A stretch of DNA of 64,000 bases from Fibrobacterota bacterium. GTDB taxonomy: Bacteria; Fibrobacterota; Fibrobacteria; UBA11236. Below are positions 36,101-43,575 of the stretch, piece by piece. Position numbers and translations under genes: made by a program. The notes under the pieces are model-generated. The model did not search any database and was not told the DNA's origin. It was given only the letters and a program-made list of their open reading frames with translations. The DNA lies in assembly GCA_947482115.1 (NCBI GenBank), contig CANKII010000009.1, forward strand, positions 1 through 64,000. The letters are read 5' to 3'. Positions within the stretch are counted from its first letter, which is position 1; the number at the start of each line of letters is the position of its first letter.

Positions 36101-36952
36101 ATTTTCAGCGGATCGAATGCCATGTTCGCGGTGGACTGGCACGGAGCTTGGCTGCAAGGCTGGCCGTTTCTGCCGCAGGAGCGTCAGAACATCGGCTTTG
36201 TCACCACGAGTCGTCTCTTCCTTGAAACGGAAATCGGTTCCACGCCGCTGGTGTTTTCGCTGCGTCAAAAGCCCACGATATTGTTGGCGACTCCCGACGG
36301 TTTGATTTACGCCGTGGACAATCAGGGCAAGCGCGTGTATTACAGCTCCTTTACTTCCTCCCAATCCGCGAACACCGGCGTATTGATGACCGATCGTTCG
36401 GATTGGCCGCTGAGCGTGGGCGGATTGTCCATCGACTCGTTGCGTTCGCCTTATATCCATCTTTCGATGGCGCATATCGATTCCACTTCGACGGATTTGC
36501 AATTGCTGGCGCAAACGGCTTCAGGCAGTTTGACCGTTTGGTCGTTGAAGAATTCAGCCACTGCAGCCGGATTGAACTGGCTTATGCCCGGTGGAGATGC
36601 AGGCCGTACGTTCCATCTCAACGCCGCGACTTTGGATTCGGCACAGACACCGACTGTGGTGGATGCGATTCAGGAATTTCATTTATTCCCGAGCCCTGTG
36701 CGCAATGGTTCCGCCACCGTGCATCTCAAAATCGGTGCGGCAGCATCCAGCGCGCGCATTCGCATTTTCAGCCTCGTGGGGCATCCGGTAACCGATGTAA
36801 CCTTCAACGGTTTGACCGCAGGCTTACAGCCGTTTTCCCATGTGCTCGACCTGAGCCGTTTGGGTCCGGATGTTTATTCGGTGTTGTGTGAAGTGTGGTT
36901 CGCGGACGGGAAGAAAGCCTCGAAGTGGGAACGCATTGGAGTGGTGAAATAA
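33188..36952 (+). CDS. Large secreted M6-like protein with lost zinc site, FG-GAP repeats and T9SS-type sorting domain
   Basis: A 1254-residue secreted protein. Signal peptide at about residues 1-37. Residues about 50-560 follow the layout of M6 (immune inhibitor A-like) peptidases, including SRYYLEKHFEFARNYFD, VMDFAGYNALSGFLP and GLLVWHVNEW. The zinc motif, however, reads NQLARQMGMPDLFD at residues 323-336, where active enzymes have HExxH before the same GxPDLxD; His, Glu and His are replaced by Asn, Gln and Arg. FG-GAP-like calcium loops DFDRDGQED and DLNGDGHPD lie at about 900 and 960. The last 90 residues are a sorting domain. It may bind rather than cleave its target. Confidence 0.75.
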   Translation: MILPVKHPTRVAGAFSGFAAGVLTVLALSLFCGLASAALPRPLFKTGASPSNPDTLEVFVLYVQFLSEGDANNEATTTGQGTFGSDKDNSYKLDPNGITIRSSRYYLEKHFEFARNYFDKVSGGRVVIVPRLFPQPNPVSGIITPITLAHHMKAYNPAIEAKPQKQKIADFEAQHAQAIMTFVSETAEKFNAIADSSANPFWVAFSEAKQNPSLHHYRAFMLFHAGHSRLIDGGTLGPAGANTPNDFTDFFIDKPDFKILDSATDNNLHSGHLVPTRQKDSLGAFVHTGRSPGDTTRVTQFMMLSEAASQDKANWGINGILVNQLARQMGMPDLFDVVQGISQLGFFDVMDFAGYNALSGFLPVFPSAWTRAFMGWDDPVEVPRGSGDSTETLLYAADQPGTSHTRTVKIPLNEREYLLVENRQRAARDSTVTVYFSKNLQPTDYDFKKSDSVVIPYSFLDSVFLDSLCTDGSQCHHKVVNAKRPLGVITGASHYDIGLPGSGLLVWHVNEWFIEQFLKNGIVNAYLGDTLRSQYKGLELVEADGIPSVGKQFTDPLGQPSFDYGTAEDMLPHIFRRRKNPPKDTSWVQPETLSVIGSYGFANTNSWNDGRTHIKLEGRLPAQPLFSKNIGSFTGDSVFTFRDSALALRVWWPNDSTVRRPKGSVWPIRTAPSGNPQAVNILRTANGSGPFIISAADSGMLQTYTSAGKLALAARDTLRNSAHYDSVNSLLSTGNTRPENATAVNSIANPAGVPIGACVAKDSVLAVLTKNSLRLIHPNSDSLNGVARSGGKVDSIALRGMVGPLAWGSKVFVVDSQSVLRGYDLHGVRTDSVALPAQSYHSMAGLLFGAVKDSQIVVTGKSGAAIRVDLTAHLAINMNPVWTSLKDSIPAKEFFTVVTSDFDRDGQEDVFLLGSRGDAQLMRADNGKAFTGYPQKFPRSVRFLQDTILVTTEDHSSPALADLNGDGHPDIIFSGSNAMFAVDWHGAWLQGWPFLPQERQNIGFVTTSRLFLETEIGSTPLVFSLRQKPTILLATPDGLIYAVDNQGKRVYYSSFTSSQSANTGVLMTDRSDWPLSVGGLSIDSLRSPYIHLSMAHIDSTSTDLQLLAQTASGSLTVWSLKNSATAAGLNWLMPGGDAGRTFHLNAATLDSAQTPTVVDAIQEFHLFPSPVRNGSATVHLKIGAAASSARIRIFSLVGHPVTDVTFNGLTAGLQPFSHVLDLSRLGPDVYSVLCEVWFADGKKASKWERIGVVK

Positions 36953-36981
36953 ACTTTTTCTTTTTTTAAAACGGAGTGGGT

Positions 36982-37467
36982 ATGAAAGTCGAAGATCGTA
37001 AAGTCATTGGAATTGAATACACCCTGAAGGACAAGAGCGGGGAAGTGGTGGACACCAACGTGGGCGACGAGTCCTTGTTTTTCATACAGGGAACGGGAAG
37101 TATCGTACTTGGTTTGGAAAGAGCAATGTATGGTCGTCCGCTGGGCGATAGCTTCGAGATCGAAATCAAAGCGGCGGATGGCTACGGAGAATTCGACGAA
37201 AAGAAGATCCGCAAAATCCCGAAGTCGGTTGTGAAGAACCTGGGCGAAGTCACACCGGGTATGATGCTGCAGGCGCAAGGGCCGGATGGTATGGAGGTGG
37301 TGACGGTCACCAAGGTGACTGAGACCGAAGTTCATCTGGATTCCAATCATCCGATGGCCGGGAAGGATTTGTTCTTCGCCATTCGCATTGCGGAGATCCG
37401 GGATGCAACGGAGGATGAATTGGCGCATGGGCATGCGCACGGCCCCGGCGGCCATCACCATCACTGA
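36982..37467 (+). CDS. slyD: FKBP-type peptidyl-prolyl isomerase, SlyD-like
   Basis: A 161-residue cytoplasmic chaperone and prolyl isomerase. The FKBP half (VIGIEYTLKDKSGEVVDTN) holds the IF (insert-in-flap) domain at about residues 72-125, as in SlyD, and the FFAIRIAEIRDAT strand closes the fold. The His-rich tail GHAHGPGGHHHH could bind nickel or other metals. ATG at 36982 with CGGAG in front is preferred to a GTG two codons earlier. It stands as a single gene after the large secreted protein. Confidence 0.9.
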   Translation: MKVEDRKVIGIEYTLKDKSGEVVDTNVGDESLFFIQGTGSIVLGLERAMYGRPLGDSFEIEIKAADGYGEFDEKKIRKIPKSVVKNLGEVTPGMMLQAQGPDGMEVVTVTKVTETEVHLDSNHPMAGKDLFFAIRIAEIRDATEDELAHGHAHGPGGHHHH

Positions 37468-37511
37468 TTTGAGATTAGCTGAACGGTTCGGACAATGATA
37501 TTGTTAAGCCG

Positions 37512-37994
37512 ATGTTGACTTTATCTGAAATCAAAACTGAAGTTGATAGTCTTGCGGCTAAGATAGGCCCTACAAAGCTTTATGATTTACCAACATATGG
37601 GCATTCGGAGGACGGGGCGCGTCCTCATATTGAAGTTGATTCCAGAGGCTATCACTATGTTATTGTGGAACGCGGACAGGAACTTTCGCGCTTCGTAACT
37701 CCCGAAATTGATGAGCTACTTTACAAGATTTTTGATCACATAACTTTTACGCTTGCCTTTAGATACGAGTTAGAAAATCGTGTTGAAATGCAGGATTGTA
37801 GGAGGATTGCATTTCATCGACAAGTAGAATTACTCGCGAAGTTATCACCGCGATGGGGACAACGTGAAGCCGAGGAACATGAAAGTATCTTACGCAGAAG
37901 CCCGTTTGATGACGCCTCCTTGGCTCGTGCTCTTTTAAGCACTCAAGTTGGTTGGGAAAAGGCGTGCGAACAATATCCACTTCCGACACCGTAA
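37512..37994 (+). CDS. Imm63-like immunity protein
   Basis: A 160-residue soluble protein resembling the Imm63 immunity family of polymorphic toxin systems: an early LPTYGHSEDGARPHIEVDSR, then GYHYVIVERGQELSRF, a helix with FRYELENRVEMQDCRR and an ending SPFDDASLARALL. No toxin gene is visible nearby, so it is an orphan that may protect against toxins of other cells. It is the first of three small genes, each followed by a copy of the 5' end of the gene at 38790; its own copy starts 10 bases behind its stop. The family call is by eye. Confidence 0.65.
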   Translation: MLTLSEIKTEVDSLAAKIGPTKLYDLPTYGHSEDGARPHIEVDSRGYHYVIVERGQELSRFVTPEIDELLYKIFDHITFTLAFRYELENRVEMQDCRRIAFHRQVELLAKLSPRWGQREAEEHESILRRSPFDDASLARALLSTQVGWEKACEQYPLPTP

Positions 37995-38004
37995 AAGGTT
38001 TAAC

Positions 38005-38039
38005 ATGAAAACCATAATCTTCGGTGCCAGCGGAATGGT
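38005..38039 (+). repeat. Copy F1 of the first codons of the gene at 38790
   Basis: These 35 bases are identical to 38790-38824 and code for the same start, MKTIIFGASGM plus two bases. The nine bases ahead (AGGTTTAAC) differ from those before 38790 (AGGTCTAAT) at two positions. Similarity stops abruptly in the Val codon. The copy lies 10 bases behind the Imm63-like stop codon. Confidence 0.92.
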
Positions 38040-38063
38040 CCGCGTGGCCCTCACATCACTAGA

Positions 38064-38291
38064 ATGAAAACAATTCGGATTAAGGTTAAACCCAATTCGC
38101 GCCTCAGTGAATTGGAGGAGGCGGACGACGGCTCCTGGCTTGCTAGGCTCAAGTCTCCACCGACTGACGGCAAAGCCAATGAAGAATTGTTGACGCTGAT
38201 TGCGCGAAGCTTCAATCGCCCCAAGTCGGCGGTGTCTCTAAAAAGCGGTGCGTCCGGCAGAATCAAGCTGGTTCAAATCGAAGGATTGTGA
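38064..38291 (+). CDS. DUF167 (YggU-like) protein
   Basis: A 75-residue protein with the DUF167 pattern: TIRIKVKPNSRLSELEE, LKSPPTDGKANEELLTLIA and VSLKSGASGRIKLVQI. The family is usually a single housekeeping-type gene of unknown function; many members lie near yggT or proC. Here it stands between copies F1 and F2, so it appears to have arrived as a small block. ATG at 38064 has no clear ribosome site of its own, and the end of F1 lies 24 bases upstream. Confidence 0.85.
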   Translation: MKTIRIKVKPNSRLSELEEADDGSWLARLKSPPTDGKANEELLTLIARSFNRPKSAVSLKSGASGRIKLVQIEGL

Positions 38292-38318
38292 TAGGTGGAA
38301 CAGAACAAAGCCATTTTT

Positions 38319-38350
38319 AAAACCATAATATTTGGTGCCAGTGGGATGGT
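38319..38350 (+). repeat. Copy F2, diverged, of the first codons of the gene at 38790
   Basis: These 32 bases match 38793-38824 at 28 positions (differences at the 12th, 15th, 24th and 27th). The ATG itself is not conserved. It begins 27 bases behind the DUF167 stop. Similarity ends at nearly the same base as in F1. Confidence 0.85.
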
Positions 38351-38380
38351 TGCTTACTTGGAACAAACAAAAACCAAGAC

Positions 38381-38788
38381 ATGAAAAGTCAAGGATTCAA
38401 TTACTTGATGATCAAATTTCGGATCATCTCGGATAAGCTAGACATAGGTGAAATTCAAAGTCAAATCAAATTTGATAACCCATCTAATTTTGCGGACATT
38501 TCCAAGCATGTTTTTCCAGAGAGTCATTCCGAAGAATACATTGCAAAAATTCAAATTGAAGGCCAAGACAAATGGGATCGGCTGAATCAAATCTTAAAAT
38601 GGGTAAAGCAAAACGAAACCGGAATTCAGCAAATCAAATCGACGTCCGACGTAAAGCTGGATGTGTCTATTATCTGTAACGTCAAAGGGATGAAGAATCC
38701 AATTCCTGAAGAGACAAAGGGACCGATAAACGGGATCACTTTTGTTGAAATAACTGTTCGGAGTGAAGCCAAGGAAAGCAAGGTCTAA
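38381..38788 (+). CDS. Hypothetical protein, possible immunity-type
   Basis: A 135-residue soluble protein I do not recognise firmly. It has alternating strands and one helix (DKWDRLNQILKWVKQNE) and resembles in length and layout the DUF4279-like proteins found among immunity genes, starting with a FRIISDKLDIGEIQ-type strand and helix. That is a weak suggestion only. It is the last small gene of the chain; its stop is followed after one base by copy F3, the true start of the next gene. Confidence 0.6.
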   Translation: MKSQGFNYLMIKFRIISDKLDIGEIQSQIKFDNPSNFADISKHVFPESHSEEYIAKIQIEGQDKWDRLNQILKWVKQNETGIQQIKSTSDVKLDVSIICNVKGMKNPIPEETKGPINGITFVEITVRSEAKESKV

Positions 38789-38789
38789 T

Positions 38790-38824
38790 ATGAAAACCAT
38801 AATCTTCGGTGCCAGCGGAATGGT
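38790..38824 (+). repeat. Copy F3, intact 5' end of the NAD(P)-binding gene
   Basis: This is the parent of F1 and F2: the first 35 bases of the functional gene. It codes for the nucleotide-binding loop GASGM. The stop codon of the previous gene lies one base upstream. Confidence 0.92.
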
Positions 38825-39452
38825 TGGAATGGGTGCGTTGCTGGAATGTCTCGATGATGTTCGAGTCGATTCGGTGTTGGTCATCGGTCGCAGTCCATGT
38901 GGAGTAAAGCACTCTAAACTCACGGAAGTTATCCATAAGGATTTCTACAACTTCACATCGATCCAAAATCATTTCATCGATTGCAATGCATGTTTCTTCT
39001 GCCTCGGAACATCCGCCGCAGGAAAAACGGAAGGCGAATACCATCATCAAACCTACGACCTGACGATGGCCGCCGCGCAGTCCATGCACGCCGCCAATCC
39101 AAACATGACCTTCTGCTATGTCTCGGGCGAAGGCACGGACAGCACCGAAAAAGGTCGCATCATGTGGGCGCGGGTGAAAGGGAAGACGGAGAACGCCCTG
39201 TTGAGGCTGTTTAACAAGGCCTACATGTTTCGCCCCGGTTTTATCCAACCCATGCGGGGTGAAAAGTCCAAAACCTACGGTTGGTTATATGTGGTATTGC
39301 GGCCTGTGGCCCCGTTATTCCGCCTGCTCTTCCCGAAGATGTCTACCACCACCATCAACGTGGCTCGCGCCATGTTGCGCGTGTCGTTGCACGGTGACCC
39401 ACAAAAGCTTCTGAACACGGTGGAAATCAACCGCGTGGCGGCTATTTCTTAA
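38790..39452 (+). CDS. NAD(P)-binding Rossmann-fold protein (SDR/HTATIP2-like)
   Basis: A 220-residue protein related to atypical short-chain dehydrogenases or NAD(P)H-binding epimerase-like proteins. The dinucleotide loop is GASGMVGMG at residues 7-15. A central CFFCLGTSAAGKTEGEYHH and YVSGEGTDSTEKGRIMWARVKG follow; the latter has the Ser/Lys pair but not the typical YxxxK motif in order. The last third is helical. The 5' end is copied twice upstream. The stop overlaps the end of the convergent gene by 11 bases. Confidence 0.82.
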   Translation: MKTIIFGASGMVGMGALLECLDDVRVDSVLVIGRSPCGVKHSKLTEVIHKDFYNFTSIQNHFIDCNACFFCLGTSAAGKTEGEYHHQTYDLTMAAAQSMHAANPNMTFCYVSGEGTDSTEKGRIMWARVKGKTENALLRLFNKAYMFRPGFIQPMRGEKSKTYGWLYVVLRPVAPLFRLLFPKMSTTTINVARAMLRVSLHGDPQKLLNTVEINRVAAIS

Positions 39453-40170
39453 TCGGAAAATTTTTAAGGATCGAACTTCTGCCCAGAAGATTTAGATCAG
39501 TTCCCAATATTGTTTCGATATTGCCCGACATGTGAGAGAACATTGTATGTCCCGGCTTGGACTTGGGTAAAATTCCAACGACCGTATAATTCCCTAGCAC
39601 TGTTCCGTTGAATGAAATCAGGTGGTAGCTTTCCTGAGGAAGAAGATTCCAATCGATCATTCCAAAATTTTGAGCGTACGTCGCAGCTCCCGAGTTGTAA
39701 ACCCAGTAAAACTGGCTTGACACCGAAATTTTACCGGCAATGTTTGTGTCAGGAACCGTATGTTGCCGGAAAAAGGTTTGCAGGATCAACGTGGATGAAG
39801 ACAGTACTCCGCTTAAGGTCTCAGATACTGTGCCGCTATCCGTGAGAATTTGACTCGCGGGATGGGTAGTATCAAAGGTGGAGCCCGATTTCTGGATGAG
39901 CGTGCGGGAAAACAGGGAGTCGCGAATGGTAAGAAGGTAAGAGGAGGGATTTGTCGACACACTTTTGGTTTTCACCACAATCGTTCGCAAAACGCTATCC
40001 TTGGAGGATGCTCCGGATCCATAATCGTTGAACTGGTAGCCCTTGTATTTCCACGTGTTGTTCACCTGCAACGGCGCAAAATCACCGATAGGGGTTACAG
40101 CCAAGGCTCCGCTTGTCATTACGAAAAGGGCGGCAAGCATCCTTATGACCATGAATTTGCTGTTGAACAT
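39442..40170 (-). CDS. Secreted protein of unknown function
   Basis: A 242-residue exported protein. With the start at 40170 it opens MFNSKFMVIRMLAALFVMTS, a basic and hydrophobic signal peptide ending near ALAVTPIGDF; starts at 40152 or 40140 (AAGG in front) also give a signal. The mature part is rich in Ser and Thr beta-strands (NNTWKYKGYQFNDYGSG) and has no Cys pair. No sorting domain is seen. A strong palindrome lies about 53 bases upstream at 40223. I do not recognise the family. Confidence 0.6.
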   Translation of the reverse strand: MFNSKFMVIRMLAALFVMTSGALAVTPIGDFAPLQVNNTWKYKGYQFNDYGSGASSKDSVLRTIVVKTKSVSTNPSSYLLTIRDSLFSRTLIQKSGSTFDTTHPASQILTDSGTVSETLSGVLSSSTLILQTFFRQHTVPDTNIAGKISVSSQFYWVYNSGAATYAQNFGMIDWNLLPQESYHLISFNGTVLGNYTVVGILPKSKPGHTMFSHMSGNIETILGTDLNLLGRSSILKNFPIKK

Positions 40171-40222
40171 ACGGAAACAAGCTAATTCATTCCCGGGATT
40201 TGAAATCCGGTAAAAAATGAAA

Positions 40223-40245
40223 AGTGTTCGTAGAATTCGAACACT
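40223..40245. promoter_or_regulatory. Palindromic operator candidate, copy 2
   Basis: AGTGTTCG and CGAACACT flank TAGAATT, the same as the site at 25750 except for one spacer base. It lies between the secreted-protein gene (start 40170, minus) and aguB (start 40268, plus). Since copy 1 lies upstream of only one gene, a secreted one, the secreted-protein gene is the more likely shared target. Confidence 0.6.
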
Positions 40246-40267
40246 CTCTAATTTTATCTTTGCCCCC

Positions 40268-41155
40268 GTGCCAAACAAGCCTTTTAAACTCGCCGTCGTG
40301 CAATGCAAGGGCAACGCGTTATTGCCCGAGCGTTTTGCCCGTCTTCAGGATTTGATCCGTGAAGCCGCGCGCGGTGGTGGTCAGACCGTACTGTTACCCG
40401 AACTCATCTTCCACGATTATTTCTGCATTGAGGAAAACATCCGCAACTTTGACCTCGCGCATGGACTCGACACCGAGCCTGTGAAGAAGTTGCAGGGCTT
40501 GGCCAGGGAATTGGGAATAGCTTTAGTGCTGCCGTTTTTCGAAAAACGCGCAGCAGGGGTGAACTACAATTCCGCCGCGGTGTTCGATGCGGACGGATCG
40601 CTGGCGGGACTTTACCGCAAAATGCACATCCCGCATGATCCCGGTTTCAACGAGAAGTATTACTTCGCCCCCGGCGATCTCGGATTCAAATCCATTCCTA
40701 CCCAGCATGGAAAATTGGGCGTGCTGATTTGCTGGGATCAATGGTTTCCCGAAGGTGCGCGGCTCACGGCTTTGCAAGGCAGTGATGTATTGCTGTATCC
40801 CACGGCCATTGGTTGGGATGATGCGGAGTCGGGACAGGTTTCTTCCGATGAAGCCAAAGCTTTGGAAGCACGGCATCTGGATGCATGGATCACCATTCAG
40901 CGCAGTCATGCCATTGCGAATGGAGTGTATGTGGCCGCAGCGAATCGTGTCGGTCGCGAAGGCCATCTCCGTTTTTGGGGCAACTCCTTCATCGCCGGAC
41001 CGGGCGGAGAAATCCTCGCGCAAATGGATTCGGAAAAAGAAGGCGTGATTTACGCCGACATCGATCCCGGTCGTGTGGAAATGGAACGCCGTGTATGGCC
41101 CTTCTTCCGAGATCGCCGCATCGATGCCTATAAAGGAATGATGGAACGGGGATGA
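40268..41155 (+). CDS. aguB: N-carbamoylputrescine amidase
   Basis: A 295-residue nitrilase-superfamily enzyme that hydrolyses N-carbamoylputrescine to putrescine. The Glu-Lys-Cys triad is present: LPELIFHDYF, YRKMHIPHDPGFNEKYYF and GVLICWDQWFPEGAR. The last 30 residues show the AguB type (VWPFFRDRRIDAY). The start is GTG at 40268 (VPNKPFKLAVVQ); an ATG at 40217 would run through the palindrome. It overlaps aguA by four bases. Together they form the agmatine-to-putrescine route. Confidence 0.92.
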   Translation: MPNKPFKLAVVQCKGNALLPERFARLQDLIREAARGGGQTVLLPELIFHDYFCIEENIRNFDLAHGLDTEPVKKLQGLARELGIALVLPFFEKRAAGVNYNSAAVFDADGSLAGLYRKMHIPHDPGFNEKYYFAPGDLGFKSIPTQHGKLGVLICWDQWFPEGARLTALQGSDVLLYPTAIGWDDAESGQVSSDEAKALEARHLDAWITIQRSHAIANGVYVAAANRVGREGHLRFWGNSFIAGPGGEILAQMDSEKEGVIYADIDPGRVEMERRVWPFFRDRRIDAYKGMMERG

Positions 41156-42192
41156 ATTACATCCTTCCCGCCGAATGGGAAAAGCAACGTGCGGTGTGGT
41201 TTACGTGGCCACAGAATGCGGATACGTGGACTCCTGTCTGGTCTGATGCCGAAGCGACGTATGAAAAGGTGATTCGCGAAGCTCTCCGTTTTCAAGATGT
41301 TTGCTTGTTGGTTTCCACTTCCGGATTGCGGGAAAAATTGCTGACGCGTTTTGCGCCCGCGCTTGCGCAGGCAAAGCATCGACTCGAAATTTTAATCTGC
41401 CCGACCAACGACAGTTGGATTCGCGATTATGGCGGATTAACGGTTCGCGCGACGGATGATGCGAGCAACATCAAATCGCAATTGCTGAGTTTCCAATTCA
41501 ACTCCTGGGGTGGAAAATATCCGCCGTGGGACGCGGATAATGCCGTACCGTATTTTATGGCGAAGCATCGAGTTTGTGAAGTTATCGAAATCCCGTTTGT
41601 GCTCGAAGGTGGCTCCATCGATGTGAATGGCGAAGGACTGTTGCTGACGACACGATCCTGTTTGCTGAATCCGAATCGCAATCCGGAAAAATCGCAGGCG
41701 CAAATCGAAGAAGTTCTCTCGCGGTATTTGGGATTGAAGGAAATCCTTTGGCTGGACTCCGGTATTGATGGGGATGACACAGACGGACACGTCGATGATC
41801 TCGCACGCTTCACCGATGCTCGCACCGTATTCTGCGCAGTCGAAACGGATGTGGCCGATGAGAACTATATTGCTCTTCGCCGCAACGCCGCCGATCTGGA
41901 ACGCTATGCTGCGCGTCTAAATCTCAATGTGGTGGAAGTTCCCATGCCGGGTCGGCAAATTCGGGCCGGGTTGCGCACCCCTGCGACCTATATGAATTTT
42001 CTCATCCTCAACGGCGCGGTACTGGTCCCGGTATTCCAAGATCCGCGTGATGAATCTACACTCGCGTTGTTTGCGAAACATTTTCCGGATCGGGAAATCA
42101 TTCCCATCGATTGCCGGTCTTTGGTGTACGGACAGGGCGCGATTCATTGCAGTTCGATGCAAGAGGCGGCCATTGCCCTCACTTCCCGATAA
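41152..42192 (+). CDS. aguA: Agmatine deiminase
   Basis: A 346-residue enzyme of the guanidino-modifying (penten) fold that makes N-carbamoylputrescine from agmatine. The catalytic Cys is in GQGAIHCSSMQEAA near the C-terminus, the His in DGDDTDGHVDDLARF and the acidic residues in NDSWIRDYGGL. It starts inside the aguB stop (ATGA). Arginine decarboxylase is not in the window. The following rsmB start overlaps its end by about 20 bases. Confidence 0.93.
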   Translation: MNYILPAEWEKQRAVWFTWPQNADTWTPVWSDAEATYEKVIREALRFQDVCLLVSTSGLREKLLTRFAPALAQAKHRLEILICPTNDSWIRDYGGLTVRATDDASNIKSQLLSFQFNSWGGKYPPWDADNAVPYFMAKHRVCEVIEIPFVLEGGSIDVNGEGLLLTTRSCLLNPNRNPEKSQAQIEEVLSRYLGLKEILWLDSGIDGDDTDGHVDDLARFTDARTVFCAVETDVADENYIALRRNAADLERYAARLNLNVVEVPMPGRQIRAGLRTPATYMNFLILNGAVLVPVFQDPRDESTLALFAKHFPDREIIPIDCRSLVYGQGAIHCSSMQEAAIALTSR

Positions 42193-43564
42193 TCCCGGAG
42201 TTGCCGCACGCCAGACTGCGTGGCGCATTTTGATGGAACAGGAATCCCACGGGGTTTTTCTTAAAGATCTGTTCGCCTCGCGTCTCCGTGAATTTTCCCA
42301 TGAAGACGAGGATCTGATCCGCAACATCTGTCTCGGCGTCATCCGCTGGAAACGATTGCTGGATTACAACCTTGGGTTGCAAGCCGTGCGCGGGATCAAG
42401 GATGCGCGGCTGCGCATGCTCATGCGCATGGGAGCCTATCAACTCTTTTTCCTTAACGGCATCCCGGCCTTTGCTGCCGTAGACACGGCGGTGCAACTCG
42501 CCAAGCGTGAGTTTGGAAAATCCGAGGCGGGCTTCACCAATGCCGTACTCAAGGCTTTGTCGCGAAACGGGCTACGGCATCAAACGGTGAAGAACAAAAA
42601 AGATCTCAAGGCGCTAGCGGTGAACACGTCGCATCCGGACTGGCTGGTGGAACGTTGGAGCAAAGCACTTGCGCCGGAAGCGTTGACCTCCGCGCTGCAA
42701 CGCAATAACGAAGAAGCGCCGTTGTGGATTCGTATCAATTCACGTAAGACGAGTGTTGAGGCGGCGACGGAGATTTTGCGTGTGGATGGTGTGGATTTGG
42801 AGCCGGTTGTTGGGGCGAATAATGATTCGCCCTTACAGAACCCGGTATTTTTTATGCGGTTGATCCACGGTGCGGACAAGGCTTTGCGCAGCGAGTTATT
42901 TGCACAGGGTGGGTTTTCTTTTCAGGATCCCGTGGCCTATTGGGTTGCAACCTTGCTGGATTGGCATCCAGGTCAAACCGTTTTGGATGCCTGTTCTGCG
43001 CCAGGCGGAAAATCGGCATTGCTGCTGGAGATGGCTGCAGCGCGTGGTGAGGATATTGAACAAGCACGCATCATTTCTGGCGATTCGAGTTTCTCGCGAT
43101 TGCGAAAAATCCGTGATGCTCGTGTACGATTGGGTCATCGTGAATTGCTCCCCGTTTGTGCCGACCTAATGTATTCTCCGTTCCGTGGGGCAGGGGAAGG
43201 ATTTGATCGTATTCTGATCGATGCACCCTGCAGCAACCTCGGTGTGTTGCGTCGCCGACCTGAAGCCAGATGGAATCTCACACCGGAAAAAGCTGCGGCA
43301 CAGGCCGTGCATCAACGTGAGTTGTTGGAAAAAGCGGCCGAGTTACTCGCACCTAACGGGCGACTTGTTTATGCCACTTGCAGCGCGGAGCCGGAAGAAA
43401 CGGTCAATGTGGTGGATGATTTCATTTCACGTCATCCCGAATTCAAACTGATTGATGTTGGAGAAAACATTCCCACAGTCTTGCGCAAACGCGGATGCTT
43501 GTGGGTGTATCCCGGTGAAACCGAGTACGACGGATTTTTTGCAGCCGCATTGATTCGGTCTTGA
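42173..43564 (+). CDS. rsmB: 16S rRNA (cytosine(967)-C(5))-methyltransferase
   Basis: A 463-residue enzyme with an N-terminal NusB-like RNA-binding domain (about residues 10-145) and a C-terminal Rossmann methyltransferase (about 235-460). The two active cysteines are present: PCSNLGVLRRRPE and YATCSAEPEETV; the SAM loop reads VLDACSAPGGKSALLLEM. TTG at 42173 with GAGG in front is the likely start, with ATG at 42233 as alternative. Residues 214-222 (GANNDSPLQ) are encoded by a family A palindrome at 42809, between the two domains. Confidence 0.9.
   Translation: MPSLPDNPGVAARQTAWRILMEQESHGVFLKDLFASRLREFSHEDEDLIRNICLGVIRWKRLLDYNLGLQAVRGIKDARLRMLMRMGAYQLFFLNGIPAFAAVDTAVQLAKREFGKSEAGFTNAVLKALSRNGLRHQTVKNKKDLKALAVNTSHPDWLVERWSKALAPEALTSALQRNNEEAPLWIRINSRKTSVEAATEILRVDGVDLEPVVGANNDSPLQNPVFFMRLIHGADKALRSELFAQGGFSFQDPVAYWVATLLDWHPGQTVLDACSAPGGKSALLLEMAAARGEDIEQARIISGDSSFSRLRKIRDARVRLGHRELLPVCADLMYSPFRGAGEGFDRILIDAPCSNLGVLRRRPEARWNLTPEKAAAQAVHQRELLEKAAELLAPNGRLVYATCSAEPEETVNVVDDFISRHPEFKLIDVGENIPTVLRKRGCLWVYPGETEYDGFFAAALIRS
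42809..42836. repeat. Family A palindrome inside rsmB
   Basis: Arms of GGGGCGAAT and ATTCGCCC pair around a short AATG loop, with ends GTTGGGG/CCCTTAC close to the consensus GTAGGGG/CCCCTAC. The inner part is the same as in the copy at 30561. It is in frame and falls in the linker between the NusB and methyltransferase domains. Confidence 0.85.
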
Positions 43565-43575
43565 GGCTTAACAAC

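Noticed and set aside
37512-39452. A true integron
   Set aside because: The repeats are coding sequence of the neighbouring gene, do not show attC-type imperfect palindromes, and no integrase gene is in the window. Only the layout is integron-like.
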